Of a DNA stretch of 64,000 nt, positions 1-10,887 are shown one piece after another. The number at the start of each line of letters is the position of its first letter. Positions within the stretch are counted from its first letter, which is position 1. The DNA comes from Pseudomonas mendocina (GTDB lineage: Bacteria > Pseudomonadota > Gammaproteobacteria > Pseudomonadales > Pseudomonadaceae), in the NCBI RefSeq assembly GCF_003008615.1, contig NZ_CP027657.1, forward strand, positions 4,712,001 through 4,776,000. The letters are read 5' to 3'. Made by a program: the position numbers and the translations under genes. The notes under the pieces were generated by a model. It was not told where the DNA came from. It made no database searches and saw only the letters and a program-made list of their open reading frames with translations.

Positions 1-183
1 GAGGCGGTCAGTGGCAGCAAGAAGATCAAGATCGACAACTTCGACTGTGCGGTGTTCGATGGCAAGTACGTGACCGGTGATGTCGACGAGGCCTACCTGA
101 ACCGTATCGAGCAAGCGCGCAACGATGCGAGCAAGGTCAAGTCGCAAGCGGTCAGCGCGATCATCGACCTGTACAACAATTGA
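1..183 (+). CDS. purF: Amidophosphoribosyltransferase, C-terminal end (partial)
   Basis: The first 60 codons form an open frame ending in TGA at 181-183; the 5' part lies outside the window. The encoded tail (motifs KIKIDNFDCAVFDGKYVTGD and AIIDLYNN at the end) resembles the C-terminus of Pseudomonas PurF, the first committed enzyme of purine synthesis, which transfers glutamine ammonia to PRPP in the cytoplasm. The neighbour metZ directly downstream is the usual Pseudomonas arrangement and supports the call. The catalytic glutaminase and PRPP sites are not visible here, so identity rests on the tail and the context. Confidence 0.8.
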   Translation, partial: EAVSGSKKIKIDNFDCAVFDGKYVTGDVDEAYLNRIEQARNDASKVKSQAVSAIIDLYNN

Positions 184-244
184 CGCAGGCGGGCAGGGGT
201 GACCCTGTCCGTTTCGAGGGCGCGCATGGCGCCCCCTAAAGTCC

Positions 245-305
245 GTAGCCCGGATGCAATCCGGGGGAATATCACATTGAATTTCCCGGATTGCATCCGG
301 GCTAC
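245..305. repeat. Family A palindromic repeat, complete inverted pair
   Basis: A 21-base arm starting GTAGCCCGGATGCAATCC (245-265) is repeated as an exact reverse complement at 285-305, with a 19-base spacer and then TTTT. It lies between purF and metZ and could end purF transcription. Further copies occur at 16484, 19491, 33539, 36595 and 51718. Confidence 0.85.
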
Positions 306-323
306 TTTTCGTGAGGTAGCGAT

Positions 324-1535
324 ATGACCCAGGAATGGGATGCCGGTCGGCTCGACAGCGACCTGGATGGCGTAGGTTTCGATACCCTGGCGGTGCGTGC
401 TGGCCAACACCGTTCGCCCGAGGGCGAGCATGGCGAGGCGCTGTTCCTGACCTCCAGCTATGTGTTCCGTACCGCAGCCGATGCGGCCGCTCGTTTTGCT
501 GGTGAAGTGCCGGGCAACGTCTATTCGCGTTACACCAACCCCACCGTGCGCACCTTCGAGGAGCGTATCGCCGCCCTGGAAGGGGCCGAGCAGGCGGTGG
601 CCACTGCTTCCGGCATGTCGGCCATTCTCGCCATCGTCATGAGCCTGTGCAGCGCCGGTGATCATGTGCTGGTGTCGCGTAGCGTGTTCGGTTCGACCAT
701 CAGCCTGTTCGAGAAGTACCTCAAGCGTTTCGGTATCTCTGTCGATTACGTGCCGCTGGCTGATCTCGATGCCTGGCAGGCGGCCTTCAAGGCAAACACC
801 AAGCTGTTGTTCGTCGAGTCTCCGTCGAACCCCTTGGCCGAGTTGGTGGATATCGCGGCACTGGCCGAAATCGCTCATGCGCGTGGTGCGCTGCTGGCGG
901 TGGACAACTGCTTCTGCACCCCAGCCCTGCAACAGCCGCTCAAGCTTGGTGCTGATATCGTCATGCATTCGGCGACCAAGTACATCGATGGTCAGGGTCG
1001 TGGGTTGGGTGGTGTGGTCGCTGGCCGCAAGGCGCAGATGGAGCTTGTAGTCGGCTTCTTGCGTACTGCTGGCCCGACGCTCAGCCCATTCAACGCCTGG
1101 CTGTTCATCAAGGGGCTGGAAACCCTGCGTATTCGCATGCGTGCGCAAAGCGACAGTGCCCTGCAGCTGGCGCTGTGGCTGGAGCAGCAGCCTCAGGTCG
1201 AACGCGTGTACTACGCTGGCCTGCCCAGCCACCCTCAGCACGAGTTGGCGAAGAAGCAGCAGAGCGCCTTCGGCGCGGTGGTCAGTTTCGAGGTCAAGGG
1301 CGGGCGTGATGCTGCCTGGAAGGTAATCGATGGCACTCGCGTCATTTCGATCACCACCAACCTGGGTGACACCAAGACCACCATCGCTCATCCGGCCACC
1401 ACTTCGCACGGCCGTTTGACGCCCCAGGAGCGTGCCAACGCTGGCATCAGCGACAGCCTGATCCGCGTTGCCGTAGGCCTGGAAGAGCTCGAAGACCTCA
1501 AGGCGGATCTGGCGCGCGGCTTGGCCTCGCTCTGA
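324..1535 (+). CDS. metZ: O-succinylhomoserine sulfhydrylase
   Basis: This 403-residue protein is a PLP enzyme of the Cys/Met metabolism family. In pseudomonads MetZ makes homocysteine directly from O-succinylhomoserine and sulfide, bypassing cystathionine. The PLP-binding lysine is in the motif [12 protein letters not shown] (Lys219), the substrate/PLP-phosphate region SRYTNPTV is near residue 70, and ATASGMSAI is near residue 95. Length matches the family. It follows purF and a strong hairpin, and its stop is separated by 2 bases from the SDR start, so the two are probably cotranscribed. Cystathionine gamma-synthase is the main alternative, but the SDR neighbour and the [17 protein letters not shown] signature fit MetZ. 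Confidence 0.92.
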   Translation: MTQEWDAGRLDSDLDGVGFDTLAVRAGQHRSPEGEHGEALFLTSSYVFRTAADAAARFAGEVPGNVYSRYTNPTVRTFEERIAALEGAEQAVATASGMSAILAIVMSLCSAGDHVLVSRSVFGSTISLFEKYLKRFGISVDYVPLADLDAWQAAFKANTKLLFVESPSNPLAELVDIAALAEIAHARGALLAVDNCFCTPALQQPLKLGADIVMHSATKYIDGQGRGLGGVVAGRKAQMELVVGFLRTAGPTLSPFNAWLFIKGLETLRIRMRAQSDSALQLALWLEQQPQVERVYYAGLPSHPQHELAKKQQSAFGAVVSFEVKGGRDAAWKVIDGTRVISITTNLGDTKTTIAHPATTSHGRLTPQERANAGISDSLIRVAVGLEELEDLKADLARGLASL

Positions 1536-1537
1536 GC

Positions 1538-2314
1538 ATGCTGGAGTGGGGGACGAATGGCACGCCCAACAACGGGCGTGTCGCGTTGGTCACCGGTGCC
1601 GCGCGCGGCATCGGTCTGGGCATCAGTGCCTGGTTGATCACCGAGGGTTGGCAGGTGGTGCTGGCGGACGTCGACCGTGAGCGGGGCTCCAAGGTAGCGC
1701 GTGCGCTGGGTGACAACGCCTGGTTCGTCGCCATGGACGTAGCCAAGGAGGATCAGGTCAGTGTCGGCGTTGCCGAGATACTCGGTCAGTTCGGCCGCCT
1801 CGATGCATTGGTGTGCAACGCGGCCATTTCCGATCCTTATACACCGCCGCTGGAATCGCTCGATCTGCGGCGCTGGAATCGCATGCTGGCGGTGAACCTG
1901 ACCGGGCCCATGCTGCTGGCCAAGCATTGCGCGCCTTATCTGCGCGGCCATCGTGGCGCCATCGTCAACATTGCCTCGACCCGGGCCAACCAGTCTGAAG
2001 CCGATTGCGAAGCTTACGCTGCGAGCAAGGGCGGGCTGGTGGCGCTGACTCATGCGCTGTCGGTCAGCCTGGGGCCGGAGGTGCGGGTGAACTGCGTCAG
2101 CCCTGGCTGGATCGATGCCCGTGACCCTTCGCAACAACGTCTGGAGCCATTGTCGGTGTTCGATCACGCGCAGCATCCTGTCGGCCGCGTCGGTACGGTG
2201 GAAGATGTCGCGGCGCAGGTCGCCTGGCTACTCTCCGATGGGGCTGGTTTCGTCACCGGGCAAGAGTTCGTGATTGATGGCGGCATGAGCCGCAAGATGA
2301 TCTACCAGGACTGA
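1538..2314 (+). CDS. SDR-family oxidoreductase downstream of metZ
   Basis: A 258-residue classical short-chain dehydrogenase/reductase. The dinucleotide-binding motif TGAARGIG is near residue 20, the structural motif CNAA replaces the usual NNAG, the catalytic Ser lies in [10 protein letters not shown] and the catalytic Tyr/Lys in YAASK. The C-terminal [11 protein letters not shown] is typical of SDRs. It starts 2 bases after metZ and ends before a bidirectional terminator. The metZ-SDR pair is conserved in pseudomonads as I recall it, but the substrate is not known and I do not assign one. Confidence 0.88.
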   Translation: MLEWGTNGTPNNGRVALVTGAARGIGLGISAWLITEGWQVVLADVDRERGSKVARALGDNAWFVAMDVAKEDQVSVGVAEILGQFGRLDALVCNAAISDPYTPPLESLDLRRWNRMLAVNLTGPMLLAKHCAPYLRGHRGAIVNIASTRANQSEADCEAYAASKGGLVALTHALSVSLGPEVRVNCVSPGWIDARDPSQQRLEPLSVFDHAQHPVGRVGTVEDVAAQVAWLLSDGAGFVTGQEFVIDGGMSRKMIYQD

Positions 2315-2370
2315 GTATCCTGCCCCTTGCCAGGCTGTGGCTGGATGCTGTTGCAGATTTGGCAAAAACG

Positions 2371-2396
2371 AAAAAGGCTCCCTAGGGAGCCTTTTT
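2371..2396. terminator. Bidirectional rho-independent terminator
   Basis: The stem AGGCTCCC/GGGAGCCT is flanked by an A-run and a T-run, so it works in both directions. It separates the rightward metZ-SDR unit from the leftward ETF-QO gene. Confidence 0.92.
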
Positions 2397-2409
2397 CGTC
2401 TGAGGCGAA

Positions 2410-4074
<1,665 letters not shown>

Positions 4075-4397
4075 AGGCTATCTCCTACTCAGGCTCTTCG
4101 ATGTTTTATGTGGGAGGACGCGGCTCGCTCCCTAAGCACGGCGTGCGCATTATATCTACACCCTCTCAACGGGCCAATACAAACGTTTGTTTGAATTTTC
4201 TGTAGGCCTGTTAGAATCGTACTACATCGCGGATGACCGGCCAGTTCGCTGTATTGACCGGGCCATGCCGCGGGGTCAAGATACGGGCGGTTTTGCGCTC
4301 GCCGTCTGAGCTGAAAGGTTGGATGCGGCCGATTTTGCATCACCGGCCAGGCTCGCCTTGGCGACATTCTTATTCACCGGAGAGTAACGAGGAATCC
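4075..4397. other. Divergent promoter region ETF-QO / etfBA
   Basis: This 323-base gap separates the two divergent ETF units. It contains a PsrA-like palindrome at 4180-4193 and otherwise no gene I can support. An open frame runs upstream of etfB from 4233, but the family start is the ATG at 4398. Confidence 0.7.
4180..4193. promoter_or_regulatory. PsrA-type operator candidate
   Basis: The sequence CAAAC-GTTT-GTTTG matches the PsrA consensus (G/C)AAAC-N2-4-GTTT(G/C). PsrA is the fatty-acid-responsive TetR regulator of Pseudomonas, and the P. aeruginosa ETF genes are, as I recall, among its described targets. The site sits between the divergent ETF-QO and etfBA genes. Confidence 0.7.
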
Positions 4398-5147
4398 ATG
4401 AAGGTTCTTGTAGCTGTCAAACGAGTGGTTGACTACAACGTCAAGGTTCGCGTCAAGGCGGACAACAGCGGCGTCGACCTCGCCAACGTCAAGATGTCCA
4501 TGAACCCCTTCTGCGAAATCGCCGTGGAAGAAGCCGTACGCCTGAAGGAGAAAGGCGTGGCGAGCGAAATCGTCGTCGTCTCCATCGGCCCGGCCACTGC
4601 CCAGGAGCAACTGCGCACCGCGCTGGCCCTCGGTGCCGACCGTGCCATCCTGGTCGAGTCCAATGACGAGCTGAACTCCCTGGCCGTGGCCAAGCTGCTC
4701 AAGGCAGTGGTCGACAAGGAGCAGCCGCAGCTGGTCATCATGGGTAAGCAAGCCATCGACAGCGACAACAACCAGACCGGCCAGATGCTGGGCGCCCTGA
4801 CTGGCTTCGGCCAAGGCACCTTCGCCTCCAAGGTCGAAGTGGCTGGCGACAAGGTCAACGTCACCCGTGAGATCGATGGCGGTCTGCAGACCGTTGCGCT
4901 GAATCTGCCGGCGATCGTCACCACCGACCTGCGCCTGAACGAGCCGCGCTACGCGTCGCTGCCGAACATCATGAAGGCCAAGAAGAAGCCGCTGGAAACC
5001 GTTACCCCGGACGCACTGGGCGTTTCCACCGCTTCCACCGTCAAGACCCTGAAAGTCGAAGCGCCGGCTGCTCGCAGCGCTGGCATCAAGGTCAAGTCCG
5101 TGGCTGAACTGGTCGAGAAACTGAAGAACGAGGCGAAGGTAATCTAA
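4398..5147 (+). CDS. etfB: Electron transfer flavoprotein beta subunit
   Basis: A 249-residue subunit beginning [20 protein letters not shown], the standard EtfB N-terminus, with the AMP-binding core around [20 protein letters not shown]. The open frame extends upstream, but the ATG at 4398, with GAGGA just before it, gives the family length. The stop TAA abuts the etfA ATG directly. EtfB with EtfA forms the soluble FAD/AMP heterodimer that collects electrons from acyl-CoA dehydrogenases such as AtuD and LiuA in this window. Confidence 0.97.
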   Translation: MKVLVAVKRVVDYNVKVRVKADNSGVDLANVKMSMNPFCEIAVEEAVRLKEKGVASEIVVVSIGPATAQEQLRTALALGADRAILVESNDELNSLAVAKLLKAVVDKEQPQLVIMGKQAIDSDNNQTGQMLGALTGFGQGTFASKVEVAGDKVNVTREIDGGLQTVALNLPAIVTTDLRLNEPRYASLPNIMKAKKKPLETVTPDALGVSTASTVKTLKVEAPAARSAGIKVKSVAELVEKLKNEAKVI

Positions 5148-6077
5148 ATGACTATCCTGGTTATCGCTGAACACACCAATGCCGCTCTGGCTGCCGCTAC
5201 CCTGAACACCGTTGCAGCTGCGCAGAAGATCGGTGGCGACATTCACGTTCTGGTAGCCGGTGCCAACGCTGGCGCTGCTGCCGAAGCTGCTGCCAAGATC
5301 GCTGGCGTGGCCAAGGTTCTGGTTGCAGACAACGCTGCCTATGCCAACCAACTGCCGGAGAACGTCGCTCCGCTGGTAGCCGAGCTGGGCAAGGGCTACA
5401 GCCACATCCTGGCTGCCGCCACCAGCAACGGCAAGAACATCCTACCGCGCGTCGCTGCCGCGCTGGACGTCGATCAGATCTCCGAGATCATCGCCGTTGA
5501 GAGCGCTGACACCTTCAAGCGCCCGATCTATGCCGGTAACGCCATCGCGACCGTGCAGTCCTCGGCTGCCATCAAGGTGATCACCGTGCGTAGCACCGGT
5601 TTCGATGCCGCTGCTGCCGAAGGCGGCTCCGCTGCCGTTGAGGCCGTTTCCGGCCCGGCCGATGCCGGCAAGTCCGCCTTCGTTGGCGAAGAGCTGGCCA
5701 AGTCCGACCGTCCGGAGCTGACCGCTGCCAAGATCGTCGTTTCCGGCGGTCGTGGCATGGGCAATGGTGACAACTTCAAGCATCTGTACGCGCTGGCCGA
5801 CAAGCTGGGTGCTGCCGTTGGTGCTTCCCGCGCTGCGGTCGACGCCGGCTTCGTGCCGAACGACATGCAGGTCGGTCAGACCGGCAAGATCGTTGCGCCG
5901 CAGTTGTACATCGCCGTCGGTATCTCCGGCGCGATCCAGCACCTGGCCGGTATGAAAGACTCCAAGGTGATCGTCGCGATCAACAAGGACGAAGAGGCGC
6001 CGATCTTCCAGGTTGCCGACTATGGTCTGGTTGCCGACCTGTTCGAAGCTGTACCGGAGCTGGAGAAACTGGTGTAA
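5148..6077 (+). CDS. etfA: Electron transfer flavoprotein alpha subunit
   Basis: A 309-residue protein. The C-terminal FAD-binding domain is clear: SGGRGMG near residue 200, then [20 protein letters not shown] and [18 protein letters not shown]. It starts on the base after the etfB stop, which indicates tight cotranslation, and is followed by a strong bidirectional terminator. Its role is to hold the FAD that is reduced by acyl-CoA dehydrogenases and reoxidised by the ETF-QO encoded divergently. It matches the family in length and motifs. Confidence 0.97.
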   Translation: MTILVIAEHTNAALAAATLNTVAAAQKIGGDIHVLVAGANAGAAAEAAAKIAGVAKVLVADNAAYANQLPENVAPLVAELGKGYSHILAAATSNGKNILPRVAAALDVDQISEIIAVESADTFKRPIYAGNAIATVQSSAAIKVITVRSTGFDAAAAEGGSAAVEAVSGPADAGKSAFVGEELAKSDRPELTAAKIVVSGGRGMGNGDNFKHLYALADKLGAAVGASRAAVDAGFVPNDMQVGQTGKIVAPQLYIAVGISGAIQHLAGMKDSKVIVAINKDEEAPIFQVADYGLVADLFEAVPELEKLV

Positions 6078-6102
6078 AAACCGCTTTCTTCGCTACGAAA
6101 AA

Positions 6103-6126
6103 CCCGCTCCTGAGAGCGGGTTTTTT
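6103..6126. terminator. Rho-independent terminator after etfBA
   Basis: The stem CCCGCTC/GAGCGGG with a 4-base loop is followed by six Ts and preceded by an A-run. It can end both etfBA and the convergent hydrolase gene. Confidence 0.93.
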
Positions 6127-6137
6127 GTTGCCTGCAA

Positions 6138-7064
6138 TCAGTCCAGCGCCTGTAGAAAACGTCGGTAGAGCAGGGCGCTTTCCTCGGGGCGCTCGAGCAT
6201 CGGGGCATGACCGACACCTTCCATGATCGTCACGCTGGGCTTTTGCAGCAGCGGGTACATAACCTCGATGCTCGAGACATCCAGCACACGATCCTGTTTG
6301 CCCCATAACAAGAGAGTGGGTGCCTGAATCTTGGGCAGTTCGGGCTCCAGGGGGATATAGCGCTCGATCAGTTGCTGGAACACCTGCTCGTAATGCGCTG
6401 CGTTGGCCATGGCGCGCTCGGCCATATACCCCTTGAGCGACGCTGGCAGATAGGGTGGCTCGACGAAGACGAACTGCAGCAAGCGCTGAAAATCCTCCGG
6501 CCGTCTGACCACCAGCGGGTTTGGAGCGCCGCGCTCCACCAGCTTGAAAAGCTCGCTCTTGTTTGGCGTGTCGATCCCGGCATTGGCAAATAACGCCAGT
6601 GAGCGCACGCGATCTGGATAGCGCGCGGCAAAGAGCGCGGCAATATGCCCGCCCATGGAATTACCCAGCAGATGCGCCTGCTCGATTCCCAAGGCGTCGA
6701 GAATGTCGGCCAGGCGTTCGGCCTGGGTGCCGACATCGTAACTGCCGGCTGGACGATCACTCTCACCGAAGCCCGGCAGATCGAGAGCGATGACTCGATA
6801 GCCGTCGGTCAGGTGGCGGGAAAAGCGTAGCCAGTTATCCTTGTCAGCAGCAAAGCCGTGAAGCAGCACCAGGGTTTCGCCGTTTGCCGATCCTCCCTCG
6901 TAGTAATGGATGTTAAGATCGCGGACATGTAGCTGTTGAGGGCTGAGACCTGCGCGCTGTTGTTCGATCAGTCGCAGGCTGGCCAACTGAGTCGCCGGGA
7001 AGCAGTACAGTATTGTCGCGATGCCGATGAGCAGTACGAGTAGACCAAAGAGCAGTTTTTTCAT
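6138..7064 (-). CDS. Alpha/beta hydrolase with N-terminal membrane anchor
   Basis: A 308-residue lipase/esterase-like hydrolase. An uncleaved or signal-like hydrophobic segment spans residues 2-23. The oxyanion region is LLHGFAADKDNW, the nucleophile elbow is GNSMGG (Ser136), the acid is in LLWGKQDRVLD and the histidine in GVGHAPMLERPE, so the triad is complete. It sits convergent to etfBA, as the 'probable lipase' gene next to etfA does in P. aeruginosa. It is probably exported or membrane-tethered. The substrate is unknown. Confidence 0.88.
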   Translation of the reverse strand: MKKLLFGLLVLLIGIATILYCFPATQLASLRLIEQQRAGLSPQQLHVRDLNIHYYEGGSANGETLVLLHGFAADKDNWLRFSRHLTDGYRVIALDLPGFGESDRPAGSYDVGTQAERLADILDALGIEQAHLLGNSMGGHIAALFAARYPDRVRSLALFANAGIDTPNKSELFKLVERGAPNPLVVRRPEDFQRLLQFVFVEPPYLPASLKGYMAERAMANAAHYEQVFQQLIERYIPLEPELPKIQAPTLLLWGKQDRVLDVSSIEVMYPLLQKPSVTIMEGVGHAPMLERPEESALLYRRFLQALD

Positions 7065-7176
7065 GGCGCGTCCTTATCGCGAATTATTATTGCGGCGCCA
7101 TTAAGCTAGCATGAACACGGAAGCTTTCCGGAGCTGTCCCAACCTTACCGATCACCGCACGAACCGAGAGTAGCCA

Positions 7177-8010
7177 ATGCCCGAGCGTTGTCTGTTTAAG
7201 TCACTGTTGCTGTGGTGTGCCCTGGCGCTGATGCCGGCAACTGCCTTGGCCGTGGGTAAATGCGAGCGCCTGGTGGCGACCGGTAACCCCGAGTATCCAC
7301 CCTACCTATGGCGCGATCCGCAGAATCCGCAGCAGCTGATTGGCGCGAATGCCGATCTGCTCAAGCACCTGGCCAAAGAGTTGGGTGTCGTGGTGGATGT
7401 GATCTATACCGGCCCCTGGTCTCGTGCGCAGGACGAGGTGCGCACCGGCCGGGTCGACCTGATCGCTGGCGCCTTCTTGACGCTGCCGCGCCTGGATAGC
7501 ATGGATTACGTGCACCCGGCGTTCTTCTTCACGCCCAGCGTGGTCTGGGTGCGCAAGGGTGAGGCATTTCCCTACGGCAGCTGGATCGATCTGCAGGGGC
7601 ATACCGGCGACACCCTGGTGGGCAACAGCTTTGGTCAGCAATTCGATGCTTTCGCCAAGCAGAATCTCACCCTGGAAGGAGTGTCCAGCCTGACCCAGGC
7701 GTTCCAGAAGCTCATGCTCGGGCGCACCGACTATGTGCTTTACGAGCGCTATCCCGGCCTGGCCCTGGCCGAAACCCTGGGCATGGAAGATGACCTCGAA
7801 GTGTTGGATCCGCCGATTTCCAGTGAGGGTCTTTATCTGACCCTGTCGCACAACTCGGCTTGCAACGAGCCCTGGCTGCGCGGACAGCTGGCGCGGAAAA
7901 TGACAGAATTGGTCGCCGCCGGGCTGCCCGAGCAATTGCTACAGCGCAATCTGGAACTGTGGAAAGCCCAGCAGATGCAGCCCGATCCGGTCGGCGACAT
8001 CAATCAGTAG
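7177..8010 (+). CDS. Periplasmic solute-binding protein (SBP_bac_3 family), orphan
   Basis: A 277-residue protein with a signal peptide (about residues 1-25, ending ALA) and an amino-acid-ABC-type binding fold: a TGNPEYPPYLW start to the mature domain and GRVDLIAGAFLTLPR in lobe 1. No permease or ATPase gene is nearby. Instead, two lipoprotein genes follow at 9 bases and then in overlap, suggesting an envelope or sensing role rather than classic transport. The ligand is unknown. It is one of three such orphan binding proteins in the window. Confidence 0.85.
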   Translation: MPERCLFKSLLLWCALALMPATALAVGKCERLVATGNPEYPPYLWRDPQNPQQLIGANADLLKHLAKELGVVVDVIYTGPWSRAQDEVRTGRVDLIAGAFLTLPRLDSMDYVHPAFFFTPSVVWVRKGEAFPYGSWIDLQGHTGDTLVGNSFGQQFDAFAKQNLTLEGVSSLTQAFQKLMLGRTDYVLYERYPGLALAETLGMEDDLEVLDPPISSEGLYLTLSHNSACNEPWLRGQLARKMTELVAAGLPEQLLQRNLELWKAQQMQPDPVGDINQ

Positions 8011-8019
8011 GATATTTTT

Positions 8020-8367
8020 GTGAATCGATTTCTTCTCGTGCTGCTGGCATTGGGCCTGACCGCCTGCGCCAGCGACCCGGCCCCCAATGAACAGCTGCGT
8101 CTGACCGAGCAGGCACTGACCCAGGCGAAGGCGCTCGGTGTGGACGGCGAACAATCGGAGTCGCTGCGTCTGGCCGAAGACAAGTTCGTGCGAGCGCAAG
8201 CTGCACTGCAGGACGGGCAGAACAAGGAGGCGCGTTTGCTGGCCGAGCAGGCTGAACTGGATGTGCGCTTGGCTGAGGCCGAGCACCTCAATGGCAAGGG
8301 GCGTGAACAACTGGCGGAACTGAATCATCGTATCAGCCGCCTGCGTCAGCAACTGGGGGCCATGTGA
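8020..8367 (+). CDS. DUF4398-type lipoprotein
   Basis: A 115-residue protein with a GTG start (8020). The N-terminus MNRFLLVLLALGLTAC ends in a lipobox (Cys16), followed by a highly helical, charged segment with repeated QAL, LAE and RLAE stretches that resembles the DUF4398 domain. It is probably anchored to the outer membrane. It lies 9 bases after the solute-binding protein and its TGA overlaps the ATG of the OmpA-like gene, so the three form one operon. Function is unknown; tethering or periplasmic scaffolding would fit the fold. Confidence 0.85.
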   Translation: MNRFLLVLLALGLTACASDPAPNEQLRLTEQALTQAKALGVDGEQSESLRLAEDKFVRAQAALQDGQNKEARLLAEQAELDVRLAEAEHLNGKGREQLAELNHRISRLRQQLGAM

Positions 8368-9179
8368 TGGGTGGCTTGAAAGCAATCTCTAGCCTGTTGC
8401 TGGCCAGTGCCGTGCTTGGCGGTTGTGCGGCTCACCAGCCGGCAAGCGAGCAGGCATTGGAGGCGGCTCGCATCAGCTTCCAGTCGGTCAAGGAAGATCC
8501 CAATGTACTGCGCGCTGCACCCAAGGATGTGATTCGCGCTGGCGAATCCCTGGGGCGTGCCGAGCGACTGTCGAGCTATTGGGGCAGTGCGGAGGATGTA
8601 CGGCATTACGCCTACCTCAGCCAGCGCTATGCCGAAATCGCCCGGCAGCACAGCGAGATCAGTCTCAATCAAGAGCGTGCTGCCAAGCTGGAGCTGGAGC
8701 GCCAACGTCTGCAACTGACCTTGCGCGAAGCCAAGTTGCTCAGCGTGCAGCAGCACAGTGGATGGCTCGAAGAACAGATGGTCAGCCTCGCCACCAGCGA
8801 GACCGAGCGCGGGCTGGTCATGACCCTGGGCGACATGCTGTTCGATGCAGGTCGTGCCGAGTTGCAGCCAGCGGCCAATCGTACGGTACTCAAGCTCGTG
8901 CAATTCCTGCAGATCAACCCGCAGCGCCGTGTGCGTATAGAGGGTTATACCGATAACACCGGCAGTGCTGAGGAAAACCTCGAGCTGTCACGCGCCCGTG
9001 CGCAGGCGGTGGCTGACTTGCTGGTCGACCTTGGCGTCGACCCCAAGCGTATTCAGGTGGTCGGCTACGGTGTCGACTTCCCCGTGGCAGAGAATGCTTC
9101 GGCGCGGGGGCGTGCGCAGAACCGTCGAGTGGAGATCGTCTTCTCCGATGAGCGAGGCCAGCTCGGCGCTGAGCGCTGA
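8367..9179 (+). CDS. OmpA-family lipoprotein with DUF4398-like N-terminal part
   Basis: A 270-residue protein. The ATG at 8367 overlaps the upstream TGA (TGATG), so I prefer it over the GTG three bases earlier. The lipobox is LGGC (Cys20). The middle is helical and resembles the preceding small lipoprotein. The C-terminal OmpA peptidoglycan-binding domain (about residues 150-260) shows MLFDAGRAEL, RIEGYTDNTG and AQNRRVEIVF, the usual NR-R peptidoglycan contacts. The protein should link the outer membrane to peptidoglycan. A rho-independent terminator follows. Confidence 0.9.
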   Translation: MGGLKAISSLLLASAVLGGCAAHQPASEQALEAARISFQSVKEDPNVLRAAPKDVIRAGESLGRAERLSSYWGSAEDVRHYAYLSQRYAEIARQHSEISLNQERAAKLELERQRLQLTLREAKLLSVQQHSGWLEEQMVSLATSETERGLVMTLGDMLFDAGRAELQPAANRTVLKLVQFLQINPQRRVRIEGYTDNTGSAEENLELSRARAQAVADLLVDLGVDPKRIQVVGYGVDFPVAENASARGRAQNRRVEIVFSDERGQLGAER

Positions 9180-9197
9180 TTTTGGTGTAACCCCTAA

Positions 9198-9221
9198 CCC
9201 CGGCTTTGTCCGGGGTTTTTT
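9198..9221 (+). terminator. Rho-independent terminator
   Basis: The stem CCCCGG/CCGGGG with a 6-base loop is followed by six Ts. It closes the solute-binding protein / DUF4398 / OmpA operon. Confidence 0.92.
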
Positions 9222-9292
9222 ATGTCTACTCGATAGTCGTATCGGGAATACAGCTGCTGGCTAAGGGCTGTATGGCGAAGACTGTTGCGATC

Positions 9293-9304
9293 TGTGCCGG
9301 TACA
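9293..9304. promoter_or_regulatory. Candidate MocR autoregulatory palindrome
   Basis: TGTGCCGGTACA is a palindrome with one mismatched pair, lying 53 bases before the MocR ATG. A second small inverted repeat, TACAA-TT-TTGTA, overlaps it at 9301-9312. The position suits self-regulation. The link is inference from position and from a remembered CTGTNCCGG-type motif of MocR regulators. Confidence 0.4.
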
Positions 9305-9356
9305 ATTTTGTAGCAATAGGTTACTGTTATGGTTCAGTGATCCGGAGGAGGCCGCC

Positions 9357-10802
9357 ATGACCAATCTGTTGCTTTATCAACGTATCGCCGGGCAGTTGGC
9401 CGAGGATATTCGTCGTGGCGTCTATCAGCCGGGTGAGCGCGTGCCCTCGGTGCGCAAGATGAGTGCGCAGCTCAACGTCAGCCATGCCACGGTTTTGCAG
9501 GCCTACGCCAATCTCGAAGACCAGGGCTTGATTCGTGCCCGCCCGCAATCCGGCTTCTATGTGCACCAGACGCCAGCGCTGACGGCACCGACGCCGGATA
9601 TCGCCAAGGTCGAGCGTCCGGGTCTGGTCACCCGTTCCAGCATCATCAATCAGGTGCTCACCGAGTCGCGCCGCGAGGGTGTGTTCCCACTGGGTGCTGC
9701 AGTGCCGCATGTGGACTACCTGCCGGTTCGTGCACTGCACCAGCAGTTGGCCAAGGTCACTCGTTTCCACAGCCCGCGTGCCTTCAGCTACATGTTCAGC
9801 CCTGGTTTCGAGCCGCTGCGTCGCCAGGTGGCGATCCGCATGCGTGATGCCGGCGTGGTGGTCGATCCATCCGAGGTGGTGATCACCCACGGCTGCGTCG
9901 ATGCGCTGCAGATGAGCCTGCGCGTGCTGACCAAGCCGGGCGATCTGATCGCGGTGGAGTCGCCGACCTACTACGGCCTGCTGCAACTGGCCGATCTGCT
10001 CGGCCTCAAGGTCATCGAGATTCCCTGCGACCCGACAACCGGCATCAGCCTCGAAGCACTGCAACTGGCGGCCAACCAGTGGCCGATCAAGGCATTGGTG
10101 CTGACCGCTCGGCTATCCAACCCGCTCGGCGGCACCATTCCCGAGGAACGTCAGCGTCAGTTGCTGCGTCTGGCCGGCGATTACGATTTCCAGATCGTCG
10201 AGGACGATATCTATGGTGAACTGATGTTCGAGCAGGGGCCGCCCAAGGCGCTTAAGTCGCATGATCGCGACAGTCGGGTGATCTATTGCTCTAGTTTCTC
10301 CAAGACGCTTTCGCCCGGTGTGCGCATTGGTTGGATCGTCGCCGGCAAGTATCAGGACGAGATTCAGCGGTTGCAGACCTTTTCCACTCATTCGGCGTGC
10401 AGCGTCACCCAGATGGCAGTGGCGGCTTATCTGGAAAATGGTGGTTATGACCGTCATCTGCGACATATCCGTCAGGAGTACCGCAAGAACCTCAGTGCCT
10501 TCCAATTGGCGGTACAGCAGTACTTCCCGACTGGTACGCAGATAACCCGGCCCAAGGGCGGCTTCATCCTCTGGGTCAGCCTGCCGGCGCGGGTCAACAC
10601 CAAGGATCTGCACGTGCGCGCGCTGCAGCAGGGCATTTCCATCGCGCCGGGGCTGATCTTCAGCAATACCGAGCAGTTCAACCATTGCGTACGGCTCAAC
10701 TGCGGCATCCCGTGGAACCGCGAGGCGGAGCGTGCGCTGATGACGTTGGGCATGCTGGCGACGCAGCTATGCCAGGAGGCGGGCGGTTCCTGGGAAGATT
10801 GA
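9357..10802 (+). CDS. MocR-type regulator (GntR HTH fused to PLP aminotransferase fold)
   Basis: A 481-residue protein. The ATG at 9357 follows GGAGGAG by 6 bases and begins the GntR domain, so I reject the upstream start at 9285. Residues about 1-70 are the winged helix (YQRIAGQLAEDIRRGVYQPG, VSHATVLQAYANLEDQG). The rest is a fold-type I aminotransferase with NPLGG, the acidic EDDIYGEL and the PLP lysine in SSFSKTLSPGVRIGW. It is a PLP-sensing regulator rather than an active transaminase. No typical PLP-linked target gene is adjacent, so it may regulate itself or distant genes. Confidence 0.92.
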   Translation: MTNLLLYQRIAGQLAEDIRRGVYQPGERVPSVRKMSAQLNVSHATVLQAYANLEDQGLIRARPQSGFYVHQTPALTAPTPDIAKVERPGLVTRSSIINQVLTESRREGVFPLGAAVPHVDYLPVRALHQQLAKVTRFHSPRAFSYMFSPGFEPLRRQVAIRMRDAGVVVDPSEVVITHGCVDALQMSLRVLTKPGDLIAVESPTYYGLLQLADLLGLKVIEIPCDPTTGISLEALQLAANQWPIKALVLTARLSNPLGGTIPEERQRQLLRLAGDYDFQIVEDDIYGELMFEQGPPKALKSHDRDSRVIYCSSFSKTLSPGVRIGWIVAGKYQDEIQRLQTFSTHSACSVTQMAVAAYLENGGYDRHLRHIRQEYRKNLSAFQLAVQQYFPTGTQITRPKGGFILWVSLPARVNTKDLHVRALQQGISIAPGLIFSNTEQFNHCVRLNCGIPWNREAERALMTLGMLATQLCQEAGGSWED

Positions 10803-10887
10803 AATAACCTTCCTGGCTTAACCCGGTTCATCGAAGGTCTGCGTCTACCTGAGCGAAGGTCTCGTGCCATTACTCAGGAGATGCACT

